Numbered from the stretch's first letter, positions 42,797 through 51,668 are shown. The stretch is 64,000 nt of DNA from Tamlana sp038148895 (GCA_038148895.1 JBBVGQ010000002.1), one strand, 5' to 3'. A program made the numbers and translations. The notes: a model not told the origin generated them from the sequence alone.

Positions 42797-43291
42797 ATGA
42801 AGCAATTAGATGTAAAGTGTCAGACCACAATCAAAACCAACTACGAAATAGTAAAAGTGGTAGATGGAGACGGCATAATCGCAAAGAATATTATCTCAAA
42901 TAAAGAGGAAGAAATACGTTTTTATGGCATTGATGCACCAGAACTAACACCTTGCAAAAAACTAAAGCAAGACGAAAAAGAAACCCATTTATCAGGTCGT
43001 TTTTTGATGGAGCTTGCACAACAGTCTTATGAGTTTTTAAGAAAGAAAGCAAAAATTGGAAAGCGAATTACATTAATTCAAGAAGTAGGCAACGAGCAAG
43101 ACCCATACGGCAGAACTTTGGCTTATGTGGTATTGCCTAACGGCAACACCTTAAACGAAATAATGGTCAAGAACGGCTTTGCAAAGCCTTATGACAAACT
43201 TTATTGCTCCGAACTACCAAAGTATCAAGAACTCAATTTGAGAGCTAAAACAAGGAAAAAAGGATTATATTTGCTCGTAGATAGGTTCTAA
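42797..43291 (+). CDS. thermonuclease-family (SNase-like) nuclease
   Basis: A 164-aa staphylococcal nuclease-fold protein. The calcium-binding and catalytic residues are all visible: Asp23 and Asp25 (VDGDG), Arg41 (IRFYG), Asp46 and Glu49 (IDAPE) and Arg106 (DPYGR). It has no signal peptide, so it should act inside the cell. It is the last gene before the right attachment site. It may be defence cargo or help in entry or processing of the element's DNA. Confidence 0.92.
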   Translation: MKQLDVKCQTTIKTNYEIVKVVDGDGIIAKNIISNKEEEIRFYGIDAPELTPCKKLKQDEKETHLSGRFLMELAQQSYEFLRKKAKIGKRITLIQEVGNEQDPYGRTLAYVVLPNGNTLNEIMVKNGFAKPYDKLYCSELPKYQELNLRAKTRKKGLYLLVDRF

Positions 43292-43305
43292 TAAAACAAA
43301 GGCAT

Positions 43306-43361
43306 TTTCTCTTATTTGCCACCAATTTTACAGTTTTCGTTGCCTATTTGTTGCCCAAACC
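43306..43361 (+). repeat. right-end repeats A and B, candidate integrase arm sites
   Basis: TTTCTCTTATTTGC at 43306-43319 is identical to 24237-24250. TATTTGTTGCCCAA at 43345-43358 is identical to 24295-24308, and 43346-43361 is identical over 16 bp to 24500-24515. All have the same orientation as at the left end. Confidence 0.65.
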
Positions 43362-43392
43362 TCATAACTCATTGATTATCAATTTAAGTTAC

Positions 43393-43410
43393 TTTTTGTA
43401 TAGGGAAGTA
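43393..43410. repeat. right attachment site (attR) of the element
   Basis: The 18-bp repeat of attL with one mismatch. In the frame of MnmE it also reads F-C-I-G-K and a TAA stop. It lies 7 bp from the ridA stop codon. Confidence 0.88.
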
Positions 43411-43417
43411 ACCTCAA

Positions 43418-43798
43418 TTACTTAACCGCAATCATGCTAATCTCAACATTAACGTTTTTAGGCAATTTAGCTACCTGAACGGTTTCTCTTGCTGGTGCGG
43501 TAGCCTCATTAAAAAAACTACCATAAACTTCGTTGATTGATGCAAAATCATCCATATTACTAATGAAAATGGAAGACTTAACAACGTTTTCAAAAGTCAT
43601 TTGGGCAGCCTCCAAAACGGCTTTTAAGTTGTGCATCACTTGGGAGGTTTCTTTTTTAATGTCATCTAAAACAAGATTTCCAGTTTCAGGGTTTATTGCA
43701 ATTTGCCCAGAGGTGTAAAGCGTATTACCCACTAGAACAGCCTGGTTATATGGGCCAATGGGAGCGGGGGCATTGGTTGTATTGATAATGGTTTTCAT
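43418..43798 (-). CDS. ridA: RidA-family reactive intermediate deaminase
   Basis: A 126-aa trimeric deaminase of the RidA/YjgF/UK114 family that hydrolyses reactive enamines and imines released by PLP enzymes. The conserved active-site Arg lies in APARETVQV. The segments PIGPYNQAV and TSGQIAINPETG are typical. It lies 23 bp downstream of the lptD-like gene on the same strand and so is probably in its operon, and its stop is next to the right attachment site of the element. Confidence 0.95.
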   Translation of the reverse strand: MKTIINTTNAPAPIGPYNQAVLVGNTLYTSGQIAINPETGNLVLDDIKKETSQVMHNLKAVLEAAQMTFENVVKSSIFISNMDDFASINEVYGSFFNEATAPARETVQVAKLPKNVNVEISMIAVK

Positions 43799-43821
43799 CT
43801 GATTATTTTTATTTGTTTTGC

Positions 43822-46590
43822 CTAAAGTCTAATATCTGGTTGTCGACGTTTTTCGTATTTAAGATCTTTAAGCAAGTTGGATTTAATGCCAATAAAGAAA
43901 TTCCAAGATTTGTAGGCACCAAACGGTGTCCAGCTAAAATTCATACGCCAACTCAACAAATCACGTTCAAAACGGAGCTGGGTTGTCGTAAATCCAAGGT
44001 TTTTGAGGTCATAACCTGAAGATGCACCAACCGACCATTTTGTAGACAATTGGATATCTCCAGAAAACATAAGCGAATGTGATGATATTTCATTTTGGCG
44101 CCTTTGGTTAGAGTAATTTACGGCATAGGCCAACCTTAAACTCCATGGTATGCTGAAGTTGTAAAATTCACTTGGCGTCTCATCATTTCCACTATTTCTG
44201 TCATCCTCATTATATTGCTGATCGGAAAAATCTTCTGATACACCAAACATGTCATCATCACGGCCACCACCTCTCAGATTTTCTTCAATATTTTTGTCTT
44301 TGTCTTTTGCACCACCACCTTTACTTGAAAATGACCAACTGGCGTTAATGTTTCCACCGGTTAATCGAAACAAGCTACCTCCATTATCAATATTAAATTT
44401 ATCTATTTTGTTATTGTTGTTATCTAAGGCATAAGGATCTAGTGTCGCGCTGAAATTGATGCTCAATTTATTTTTGAACAATGAGGTGCCACCATTCATT
44501 CGTACGGGGCTCCATTGCAATGAGTCGCCTGCAAAATTATAGGATGTGCTAAAATTGAGGTTGTTAAGAATGATGATCTTTTTGGGTTCGGTTGCTGTAC
44601 TGTCCTTGTCCCGAACCTTGGCTTCAAGGTTGTTGGAAACGGAGATTCCCATGGAACTTGAAAAATTCTTTCCGGGCGTGCCAAAAACACCTTGTTCAAA
44701 CCGTGTATATTCTAAGAGTTCTCTTCTTGTAGTACCGTCCGCATCAATAACTTCATCGCCTTCATAGGTGTCGTAATATTGGTCGAAAGCTGGGTTTATA
44801 TTGTAACTTACAGAGGGCCTAATGATATGACGAATAGCCTTGAATTTCCTATCCTCTCCTTCCTTTTCAAAATTTTTGGTACCGTAAATAGTGGTCCCCA
44901 AACTTGTGCTAAAATTGTATGTTCTATAGGAATCAAACCCGTTAACGGTTTCAGTTACCGTTCTATTTTCATCTAAATCATATGATTTATTGATGGTTTT
45001 AAAGGTCCAAACCTCATTAAAATTTGTGCTGGCACTCACGCTGAAATATTTGAATATTTTGAAGTTGGTGTTAAGTGGTATGGTGTGTTGAAGTCCTGTT
45101 TTAGCATCATCAAACATTTCTTTTTTGAAGAACAATGAATCTGTTGTTGCAATTCTATTTTCCCCTCTTAAATTATACTGAAAGTTTATATTTTGAAAAA
45201 TGCCTTTTTTAGAGCCTGTACTGGAGGCAAACGGATACATTCTACCTACACTGCCTTGAAGTGTCGGTAATGTCATGTTGATGGACTGTGTTTGGGTGTT
45301 TTGCGAGTGTGTGGCCGTTAAACTGAGGTTCACTTGGGGTTCCCCTTGAAATGTTTTTGAATATGAAACGGAGGACGCCAAAGTATTGTTTAATCGGTTT
45401 GCAACGTTAACCTGGTTGTTTGATGACTGATAATAGTTGCTACTACCCAAGTTAACGGAGGCAGAAAAGCGGGAACTTGGGTTGGATTTAGAATCTTGAC
45501 TATGCGACCACCTTAAGTTGTAGATGGTGCTTTTAGCATAATCAGGAAAACCGCGCTCACTTCTAATTAAACTTTCATACCTAAAGCTAACATTTCCATT
45601 AAATTTGTAACGTTTTTTATAGGAGCTTTCCCATCGCGTTCCATAACTTCCATTGGTATAATAATCACCTAAAACGGCCAAATCAACATAATCACTTATG
45701 GCAAAATAATAACCACCATTTTGTAAAAAATAGCCTCGGTCGTTTTGCTCACCAAAAGAGGGTATAATGACTCCCGAGGTGTGTTTTTCGCTTTGAGGGA
45801 AAAATCCAAAAGGCAAGCCCAATGGAGTTGGTACGTCATAAATAAACAAGTTTGCCACCCCGGTTACAATTTTTTTCCCCGGAACAATTTTGGCTTTGTA
45901 AAGTTTAATGTAATATTCAGGGTCGTCAATATTTTCCGAAGTTGTGTACTTGGCATTCTTTAAAAAGTACACCGAATCATTTTCCTTTTTCGTAACCGAC
46001 GCTATTACTGTGCCTTCACCTTGTTCCGTTTTAGAATTGTATATAAGTGCCTTTTTGGTCTTGGTATTAAAAACCAAAGAATCTGGTTCAACAACATCGC
46101 TGCCCTCGGTTAAAACGGGTTTTTGGTCGTAGTTGCCAATACTATCTTTGATACCTTTGGCATAAACGATGTTTTTGTTGTAATCTATGGTGATGTCGCC
46201 GGCCGTTATGTTCATGTCGCCATAGTCAATTCTGGCTTGATTGTACAAATAAAGCTTTTGTTGTTTTTGGTTGAATCGAGTGTAATCTTCAGCGTGATAT
46301 ACTACCGTATGCTCAAGCAGTTCCTTTTTTTTAGGTTTTATGGAGTCGGTTAGTGTAGAGTCTTGTTCTTTTTCTAGCGGAGTTGGATTAATTAAGCTGT
46401 CTACTTTTACTATGGCTCTGTCCCGAACTACAGGCTTGATAGAATCCTGTGGTTTTTTGATGTCTTGGGCGAAGCTTAACATGTTGATAAACACTGTAAA
46501 ACTTAATGCAAAAAGTATTTTAAAGTTGTTTGTACGCAACGCTTTTAAATGTATTTTTGTAAAAGTATGGCTCGGTTTTTGAAATGCCAA
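43822..46590 (-). CDS. LptD-like outer membrane LPS assembly protein
   Basis: A 922-aa outer membrane protein. A signal peptide ends near residue 41 (FAQ). A periplasmic OstA/LptA-like beta-jellyroll (about 90-260; DYGDMNITAGDITIDY) is followed by a long beta barrel with alternating polar and aromatic residues. This is the layout of the Bacteroidota LptD-like family, which inserts lipopolysaccharide in the outer leaflet. The C-terminal section has an Asp/Asn-rich loop. The gene is divergent from the amidase gene, with a near-perfect inverted repeat at 46648-46669 between them. Confidence 0.87.
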   Translation of the reverse strand: MAFQKPSHTFTKIHLKALRTNNFKILFALSFTVFINMLSFAQDIKKPQDSIKPVVRDRAIVKVDSLINPTPLEKEQDSTLTDSIKPKKKELLEHTVVYHAEDYTRFNQKQQKLYLYNQARIDYGDMNITAGDITIDYNKNIVYAKGIKDSIGNYDQKPVLTEGSDVVEPDSLVFNTKTKKALIYNSKTEQGEGTVIASVTKKENDSVYFLKNAKYTTSENIDDPEYYIKLYKAKIVPGKKIVTGVANLFIYDVPTPLGLPFGFFPQSEKHTSGVIIPSFGEQNDRGYFLQNGGYYFAISDYVDLAVLGDYYTNGSYGTRWESSYKKRYKFNGNVSFRYESLIRSERGFPDYAKSTIYNLRWSHSQDSKSNPSSRFSASVNLGSSNYYQSSNNQVNVANRLNNTLASSVSYSKTFQGEPQVNLSLTATHSQNTQTQSINMTLPTLQGSVGRMYPFASSTGSKKGIFQNINFQYNLRGENRIATTDSLFFKKEMFDDAKTGLQHTIPLNTNFKIFKYFSVSASTNFNEVWTFKTINKSYDLDENRTVTETVNGFDSYRTYNFSTSLGTTIYGTKNFEKEGEDRKFKAIRHIIRPSVSYNINPAFDQYYDTYEGDEVIDADGTTRRELLEYTRFEQGVFGTPGKNFSSSMGISVSNNLEAKVRDKDSTATEPKKIIILNNLNFSTSYNFAGDSLQWSPVRMNGGTSLFKNKLSINFSATLDPYALDNNNNKIDKFNIDNGGSLFRLTGGNINASWSFSSKGGGAKDKDKNIEENLRGGGRDDDMFGVSEDFSDQQYNEDDRNSGNDETPSEFYNFSIPWSLRLAYAVNYSNQRRQNEISSHSLMFSGDIQLSTKWSVGASSGYDLKNLGFTTTQLRFERDLLSWRMNFSWTPFGAYKSWNFFIGIKSNLLKDLKYEKRRQPDIRL

Positions 46591-46647
46591 AATTACATAT
46601 ATTTTTCTGGGATTGATTTAATATTCAATTAAAAATTTCAAATTAAA

Positions 46648-46669
46648 ACCCTGCCCAAATGGGTTGGGT
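46648..46669. promoter_or_regulatory. 22-bp dyad between lptD-like and amidase genes
   Basis: ACCC (46648-46651) and CCCA (46654-46657) mirror TGGG (46660-46663) and GGGT (46666-46669) with only two central mismatched pairs. A candidate operator or stem-loop in the 128-bp divergent region. Confidence 0.4.
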
Positions 46670-46757
46670 AATAAACCGAGTTTGTTGGTCGTTTTAAGCA
46701 CATAATTAAAGATTCGTTATGGTTTTTAGGCTGATAGAAAAAATTATAATACACCAC

Positions 46758-47858
46758 ATGAAAACGCATAGAGTATTACTTTTCGTATCTTTTATATTTG
46801 TATTAACACTTTCTTCTTTTATACCTGTTAATCAAAATAAGGGTTCCAAAAAATTTGTTGTGGTTTTGGATGCCGGTCATGGAGGGCATGATCCAGGTAA
46901 TATTGGAAATGGTTTTAAAGAAAAGGATATTGCATTGAAAATTGTTTTGGAAGTAGGTGAGCAGCTTGAGAAAAATCCCAATATAGAAGTGGTTTATACG
47001 CGTAAGAAAGACAAGTTTATCGACTTGTTTGTTCGTGGGCAAATTGCGAACAAGGCTAATGCCGATTTATTTGTCTCTGTACATTGCAATTCCCATCATT
47101 CACAAGCCCATGGCACGGAGACTTTTGTGTTGGGTACCCATAGAAACCAAACTAATTTTGAAGTGGCAAAAAAGGAGAACTCAGTTATTTTTCTAGAGGA
47201 TGATTATGAAAAAAACTACGGTGGTTTTGATCCAAATTCCCCAGAATCTGTTATGAGTATCCTTTTGAGTCAAGAGGAGTATTTAGATCAGAGCATCATG
47301 TTGGCTTCGTTGATTCAAAACAAATTCACAAACATATTAAAACGTAACAATAGAGGGGTTAAGCAAGCTGGTTTTATTGTTTTGCATCAAACCGTAATGC
47401 CAAGTGTTTTGGTTGAAACAGGTTTTTTAACCTATAAAAGCGAAGGAAGTTATCTCAATTCAAAAAGGGGGCAAACCCAAATGTCAACAGCTATTGCTGA
47501 TGCAGTTTTGGAATATAAATCCAGTTTGGATGAAAATGTCGGTGATTTTGAGTTGGTTAAAAACACGGAGAATATTCAGGAAGCGGCTTCAGAAGATGTT
47601 GTGTTTAAGGTGCAAATTGCTGCCAGCTCAAAATCTCTTGATCCAAAACCTTACAACTTTAAGGGGCTGAATTCTATTTCAAAGTTAAAGGAAGGAAGCC
47701 TTTATAAATATTTTTACGGTGTTTCTTCAAGCTATTGTCAGGCACAAGCGTTTGAGGCTGAGGCTAGAAAAAAAGGATATGCTTCAAGTTTTATTGTGGC
47801 TTTTAAAAATGGTGAAAAGATAGCCTTGGCCGATGCTTTAAAATCAACTTCAAATTAA
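46758..47858 (+). CDS. N-acetylmuramoyl-L-alanine amidase with SPOR domain
   Basis: A 366-aa periplasmic cell-wall amidase. I chose the ATG at 46758 (MKTHRVLLF), since it begins a good signal peptide; the start at 46719 would add 13 residues. The Amidase_3 zinc site is visible: DAGHGG (His), an Asp/Glu (about residue 63), VHCNSH (His) and VETGF (Glu). The C-terminal 75 residues form a SPOR-like domain (FKVQIAASS) that binds septal peptidoglycan. It probably splits daughter cells. The gene is followed by a 106-bp gap to the MCE gene. Confidence 0.93.
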   Translation: MKTHRVLLFVSFIFVLTLSSFIPVNQNKGSKKFVVVLDAGHGGHDPGNIGNGFKEKDIALKIVLEVGEQLEKNPNIEVVYTRKKDKFIDLFVRGQIANKANADLFVSVHCNSHHSQAHGTETFVLGTHRNQTNFEVAKKENSVIFLEDDYEKNYGGFDPNSPESVMSILLSQEEYLDQSIMLASLIQNKFTNILKRNNRGVKQAGFIVLHQTVMPSVLVETGFLTYKSEGSYLNSKRGQTQMSTAIADAVLEYKSSLDENVGDFELVKNTENIQEAASEDVVFKVQIAASSKSLDPKPYNFKGLNSISKLKEGSLYKYFYGVSSSYCQAQAFEAEARKKGYASSFIVAFKNGEKIALADALKSTSN

Positions 47859-47964
47859 AGCCGTTCTTTTTAAATTTATATTAAATTTGTTTTTCGAATA
47901 TGTATTTTGAAATGAGCCATATATTACATGATTTATGTTCATTTAAAATAACGAACACAACCAG

Positions 47965-48897
47965 ATGAAAATAAACAAAGAAGTAAAAACAGGCGTATTA
48001 GTAATATTAGGAATTATACTTTTTATTTTTGGATTCAACTATTTAAAAGGCATAAACTTACTGGAATCCAATAATGTTTATTTTACTGAGTTCGATTATA
48101 ACGCGCTTACCAAATCTTCACCGGTTACTATTAAAGGTAATAGCGTTGGTAAGGTTCAAGACATTATCTACGATTTTAATACAGGTAAAACACGAGTGGC
48201 ATTCTCGGTGGATGAAAAGCTTAAATTTTCAAAAAACTCCGTGGTTCGTCTTTATGAAACCGGTTTGATGGGTGGTAATGGATTGGCCATTGTGGTTAGG
48301 GAAGATGGCGAATTGGCCAAACCGGGTGATGTTTTAAAATCAGAAGTTGAAGTAGGTCTGGTTACCAGTCTTTCCAAGAATTTTTCAGGGTTAAGTACTG
48401 ATTTAAATTCAACATTAAAATCGGCAGATTCGCTTATTGTAAGTTTGAATAAAGTAATAAACGACCAGTCTGAAAAAGGTTTAAAACGAACGGTGGAGCA
48501 ATTAAACGAAACCTTAAAGTCGTTTGAAATTACTTCAAGCAGCGTCAACGGACTCATTGCCAAGAATGAAGAAAATATTACCACAACCTTAAAGAGTTTT
48601 AAGAAAACTAGCGAGGATTTATCAACCCTAGCGGCGGATTTAAAAGATGCCGATATCGGAGCTACTATTGAAACTTTGAAAAAGACCTTAGCAAGTTTAA
48701 ACGGGGTACTGGACAAAGTTGAAAAAGGTGATGGCTCAATCGGAAAACTTCTAAAAGATGAAACGCTTTACAATAATATTGAAGGTGCTACCAAAGAACT
48801 GGAAGAGCTGCTTCGGGATATAAAATTGCACCCAAAACGCTACTTTAGGATTTTATCAAAAAAAGAAATACCTTACCAAGAAGAACCTAGCAACTAA
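47965..48897 (+). CDS. MlaD/MCE-family lipid transport protein
   Basis: A 310-aa periplasmic substrate-binding subunit of an MCE lipid transporter. A transmembrane segment at residues 9-27 anchors the protein. The MCE domain covers about 36-115 (SPVTIKGNSVGKV, then GLMGGNGLA). The remaining 190 residues form a long helical coiled coil, as in MlaD/YrbD relatives of Bacteroidota. Its ABC partners are not in this window. It is 3 bp upstream of the Fe-S protein, so the operon mixes lipid transport and redox genes. Confidence 0.92.
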   Translation: MKINKEVKTGVLVILGIILFIFGFNYLKGINLLESNNVYFTEFDYNALTKSSPVTIKGNSVGKVQDIIYDFNTGKTRVAFSVDEKLKFSKNSVVRLYETGLMGGNGLAIVVREDGELAKPGDVLKSEVEVGLVTSLSKNFSGLSTDLNSTLKSADSLIVSLNKVINDQSEKGLKRTVEQLNETLKSFEITSSSVNGLIAKNEENITTTLKSFKKTSEDLSTLAADLKDADIGATIETLKKTLASLNGVLDKVEKGDGSIGKLLKDETLYNNIEGATKELEELLRDIKLHPKRYFRILSKKEIPYQEEPSN

Positions 48898-48900
48898 TCT

Positions 48901-50214
48901 ATGGAATACTTGCCGAATATACTTTTTGCGGTCATACTGCTTATTGGCATAGGCTACTTTGCAAAAAATGTAAAAAAGCTCATCCGTAACATTAAGCTTG
49001 GTCATGATGTTAACGTTAGCGATAATAAATCCGAACGTTTGCGCAACATGACACTTATTGCCTTTGGGCAAAGCAAAATGGTGCGTCGCCCAATAGCTGG
49101 CTTGCTTCATGTTGTTGTTTATATAGGCTTTATTGTTATAAACTTAGAGGTTTTAGAAATTATCATTGACGGTCTTTTTGGCACACACAGAATAGGCCTT
49201 AGTGTATTTCCGCCTTCTGTTTATGGTGTTTTTATTGGAATTTTTGAACTATTGGCAGTCTTGGTTTTTATTGCTGTGATTGTTTTTTGGATTAGAAGAA
49301 ATGTGATTAAGTTGGCTCGTTTCTGGAAAAGTGAAATGACTAGTTGGCCTAAAAACGATGCTAATTTCATTTTATATTTTGAAATGATTTTGATGCTGTT
49401 TTTTTTGGTTATGAATGCCACCGACGTCCATTTTCAAAGCTTAAATTCAGGAAATGTTGTTAGTCAGCATATAGCAGGATGGTTTGAAGGAACGTCAGAA
49501 TCCGCTTTGCATACTATAGAACGTGCTGCTTGGTGGTTACATATCGTTGGAATTTTCATTTTCTTGAATTATCTATATTTTTCAAAGCACCTGCACATTT
49601 TGTTGGCATTTCCGAATACCTATTTTGGGAAATTGACCCCAAAAGGTCAATTCAATAATTTGGAAGCCGTAACAAAGGAGGTTAAAATGATGATGGATCC
49701 AAACCTTGATCCATTTGCTGCACCAGCAGACGGTTCGGAAACCGACGTTCCAGCAAAATTTGGCGCAAGCGATGTTCAGGACTTAAGTTGGGTTCAGTTA
49801 CTCAATGCTTACACGTGCACCGAATGCGGACGTTGTACCAGCGAGTGCCCAGCAAATCAAACAGGAAAAAAACTGTCGCCCAGAAAAATTATGATGGATA
49901 CTCGTGATCGTTTGGAGGAAGTGGGTAAAAACATTGATGCAAATAATGGCGAATTCAAAGATGACGGTAAGCAGTTGTTGGACGATTACATTACCCGTGA
50001 AGAATTATGGGCCTGTACGTCTTGTAATGCCTGCGTTGAGGCTTGTCCTGTAAGTATTGATCCACTTTCAATCATTATGGATATGCGCCGTTATTTGGTT
50101 ATGGAACAATCTGCTGCGCCTATGGAATTGAACAACATGATGACCAATATTGAAAACAACGGTGCGCCTTGGCCTTATAACCAAATGGATCGATTGAATT
50201 GGAAGAATGAATAA
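48901..50214 (+). CDS. membrane-bound 4Fe-4S ferredoxin-type protein
   Basis: A 437-aa protein. The N-terminal 230 residues hold five or six transmembrane segments of the NarI/HdrE-like type. The C-terminal part carries two 4Fe-4S sites: CTECGRCTSECP (about residues 304-315) and CTSCNACVEACP (about 373-384). It would transfer electrons between the quinone pool and the CCG protein encoded next. Similar pairs are annotated in flavobacteria as heterodisulfide-reductase-like or lactate-oxidation subunits; the natural substrate is uncertain. Confidence 0.9.
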   Translation: MEYLPNILFAVILLIGIGYFAKNVKKLIRNIKLGHDVNVSDNKSERLRNMTLIAFGQSKMVRRPIAGLLHVVVYIGFIVINLEVLEIIIDGLFGTHRIGLSVFPPSVYGVFIGIFELLAVLVFIAVIVFWIRRNVIKLARFWKSEMTSWPKNDANFILYFEMILMLFFLVMNATDVHFQSLNSGNVVSQHIAGWFEGTSESALHTIERAAWWLHIVGIFIFLNYLYFSKHLHILLAFPNTYFGKLTPKGQFNNLEAVTKEVKMMMDPNLDPFAAPADGSETDVPAKFGASDVQDLSWVQLLNAYTCTECGRCTSECPANQTGKKLSPRKIMMDTRDRLEEVGKNIDANNGEFKDDGKQLLDDYITREELWACTSCNACVEACPVSIDPLSIIMDMRRYLVMEQSAAPMELNNMMTNIENNGAPWPYNQMDRLNWKNE

Positions 50215-50226
50215 AATTAATGTAAT

Positions 50227-51018
50227 ATGAGCGAAACAATCAAAGTACCAACCATGGCAGAATTCATGGAACAAGGTAAGCAACCCGAGGTTTTGTTTTG
50301 GGTAGGCTGTGCAGGTAGTTTTGATGATAGAGCCAAAAAAATAACCAAGGCCTTTGTTAAATTGTTGAACAAGGCAAATGTGGAATTCGCGGTTTTGGGC
50401 ACTGAAGAAAGTTGCACTGGTGACCCCGCAAAACGTGCCGGTAATGAGTTTTTGTTTCAAATGCAAGCAGTAACCAATATTGAGGTACTTAACACTTATG
50501 AAGTAAAAAAGATAGTAACTGCTTGCCCACATTGTTTTAACACTATTAAAAACGAGTATCCAGGATTGGGTGGAAATTATGAGGTAATGCACCACACCCA
50601 ATTTTTAAAAACTTTATTGGATGATGGCAGATTGACCGTAGAAAGCGGGAAATTTAAAGGTAAGCGTATTACATTTCACGATCCTTGTTATTTAGGGCGA
50701 GCCAATAATGTTTACGAAGCTCCACGTGATTTAATTGAAAAACTAGAGGCCGAATTGGTAGAGATGAAAAACTGTCGACGTACTGGTTTGTGTTGTGGAG
50801 CAGGAGGGGCGCAAATGTTTAAAGAGCCTGAAAAAGGCGATAAGGATATAAACGTAGAGCGTACTGAACAAGCTTTGGATACAAAACCAGAAATAATTGC
50901 AGCAGGTTGTCCGTTTTGTAATACCATGATGACCGATGGCGTTAAAGCCAAGGAAAAGGAAGGAGATGTTTCTGTTATGGATGTCGCAGAGTTAATTGCT
51001 AATGCCCAAGATCTATAA
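50227..51018 (+). CDS. cysteine-rich CCG-domain (Fe-S) oxidoreductase subunit
   Basis: A 263-aa cytoplasmic protein with two CCG-type cysteine-rich motifs. The first is visible as CTGDPAKR, CPHCF and HDPCYLG. The second is visible as CCGAGGAQMF and CPFCNTMM. This is the HdrB/GlpC/LutA type of domain that holds an unusual Fe-S centre. It starts 12 bp after the membrane ferredoxin gene and forms a complex with it. The physiological donor or acceptor is not known. Confidence 0.9.
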   Translation: MSETIKVPTMAEFMEQGKQPEVLFWVGCAGSFDDRAKKITKAFVKLLNKANVEFAVLGTEESCTGDPAKRAGNEFLFQMQAVTNIEVLNTYEVKKIVTACPHCFNTIKNEYPGLGGNYEVMHHTQFLKTLLDDGRLTVESGKFKGKRITFHDPCYLGRANNVYEAPRDLIEKLEAELVEMKNCRRTGLCCGAGGAQMFKEPEKGDKDINVERTEQALDTKPEIIAAGCPFCNTMMTDGVKAKEKEGDVSVMDVAELIANAQDL

Positions 51019-51066
51019 TCCCTATAAAAATTTAAAATCGTTATCCGTAATTTATAAATCAGTTTA

Positions 51067-51552
51067 ATGCTAGTAGATTTTAATACATTGCCAGAAGAAT
51101 CGCGTGTTTGGATATACCAAGCCAATCGCTCTTTTGCCGAAGAAGAGATTGGTGAAATTCAGTCGAAGCTGGATGTGTTTATAGAAAATTGGACAGCACA
51201 TGGGAGTGGTTTAGAATCTGGTTACTTAATTAAATATAAGCGATTTATAGTTATAGGTTTAAATCAAAACTTAAATAAAGCGACAGGTTGTTCTATAGAT
51301 TCCTCGGTGCATTTTATTCAACAATTGGAAAAAGATTACAATGTAGATTTAATGGATAAAATGAATGTCTCTTACAAACAAGGTGAGTTTATTGCATATA
51401 AGCCACTTACTGACTTCAAAAAAATGGCCAAGGAAAAGGCGGTGTCCAAAAATACTATTGTTTTCAATAATTTAGTGACCAATATTGCCGAGTTCAATGA
51501 AAATTGGGAAGTACCCGCAAGTGATAGTTGGCACAGCCGTTTTTTAAAGTAG
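51067..51552 (+). CDS. conserved hypothetical protein (often misnamed ABC transporter ATPase)
   Basis: A 161-aa soluble protein. Flavobacterial homologues, as I recall, are often labelled ABC transporter ATPase, but there is no Walker A, Walker B or signature motif here, and the length is too small for that family. The sequence is a single alpha/beta domain (GYLIKYKRFIVIGLNQ, then SSVHFIQQLEKDY). It lies 48 bp downstream of the CCG gene and is probably co-transcribed. Function unknown. Confidence 0.75.
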   Translation: MLVDFNTLPEESRVWIYQANRSFAEEEIGEIQSKLDVFIENWTAHGSGLESGYLIKYKRFIVIGLNQNLNKATGCSIDSSVHFIQQLEKDYNVDLMDKMNVSYKQGEFIAYKPLTDFKKMAKEKAVSKNTIVFNNLVTNIAEFNENWEVPASDSWHSRFLK

Positions 51553-51668
51553 TTACGGTTGATAGTTTCTTTATAAATCTATCTTAAAGTCTTTTTATCT
51601 TCCTTTTAAAAGTATTATTTTGGCACGATTATTAGTGATACTGATAATGTCCCCTTAATCAATATTTT

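Larger units (their letters stand above)
24213..43410. mobile_element. 19.2-kb integrated element at the mnmE 3' end
   Basis: The element is bounded by 18-bp direct repeats (attL 24213-24230, attR 43393-43410). Its left end carries an excisionase-like gene and a tyrosine integrase, and both ends share candidate arm-type repeats. Cargo: two HTH proteins, a BT4734/DUF3987 protein, the six-gene XRE-SNF2-Doc-Mod-Res operon, HNH and SNase nucleases and four unknowns. No relaxase, type IV secretion gene, or phage structural gene is visible, so it is not a self-transmissible ICE or a full prophage. It could be mobilised by another element or be a phage satellite. SGI1-type islands use the same trmE 3' end, but I see no other likeness. 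Confidence 0.88.

Noticed and set aside
43822..46590. Several open frames of 60-80 aa antisense to the LptD-like gene
   Set aside because: They are shadows of a long, well-supported gene and have no protein-like features.
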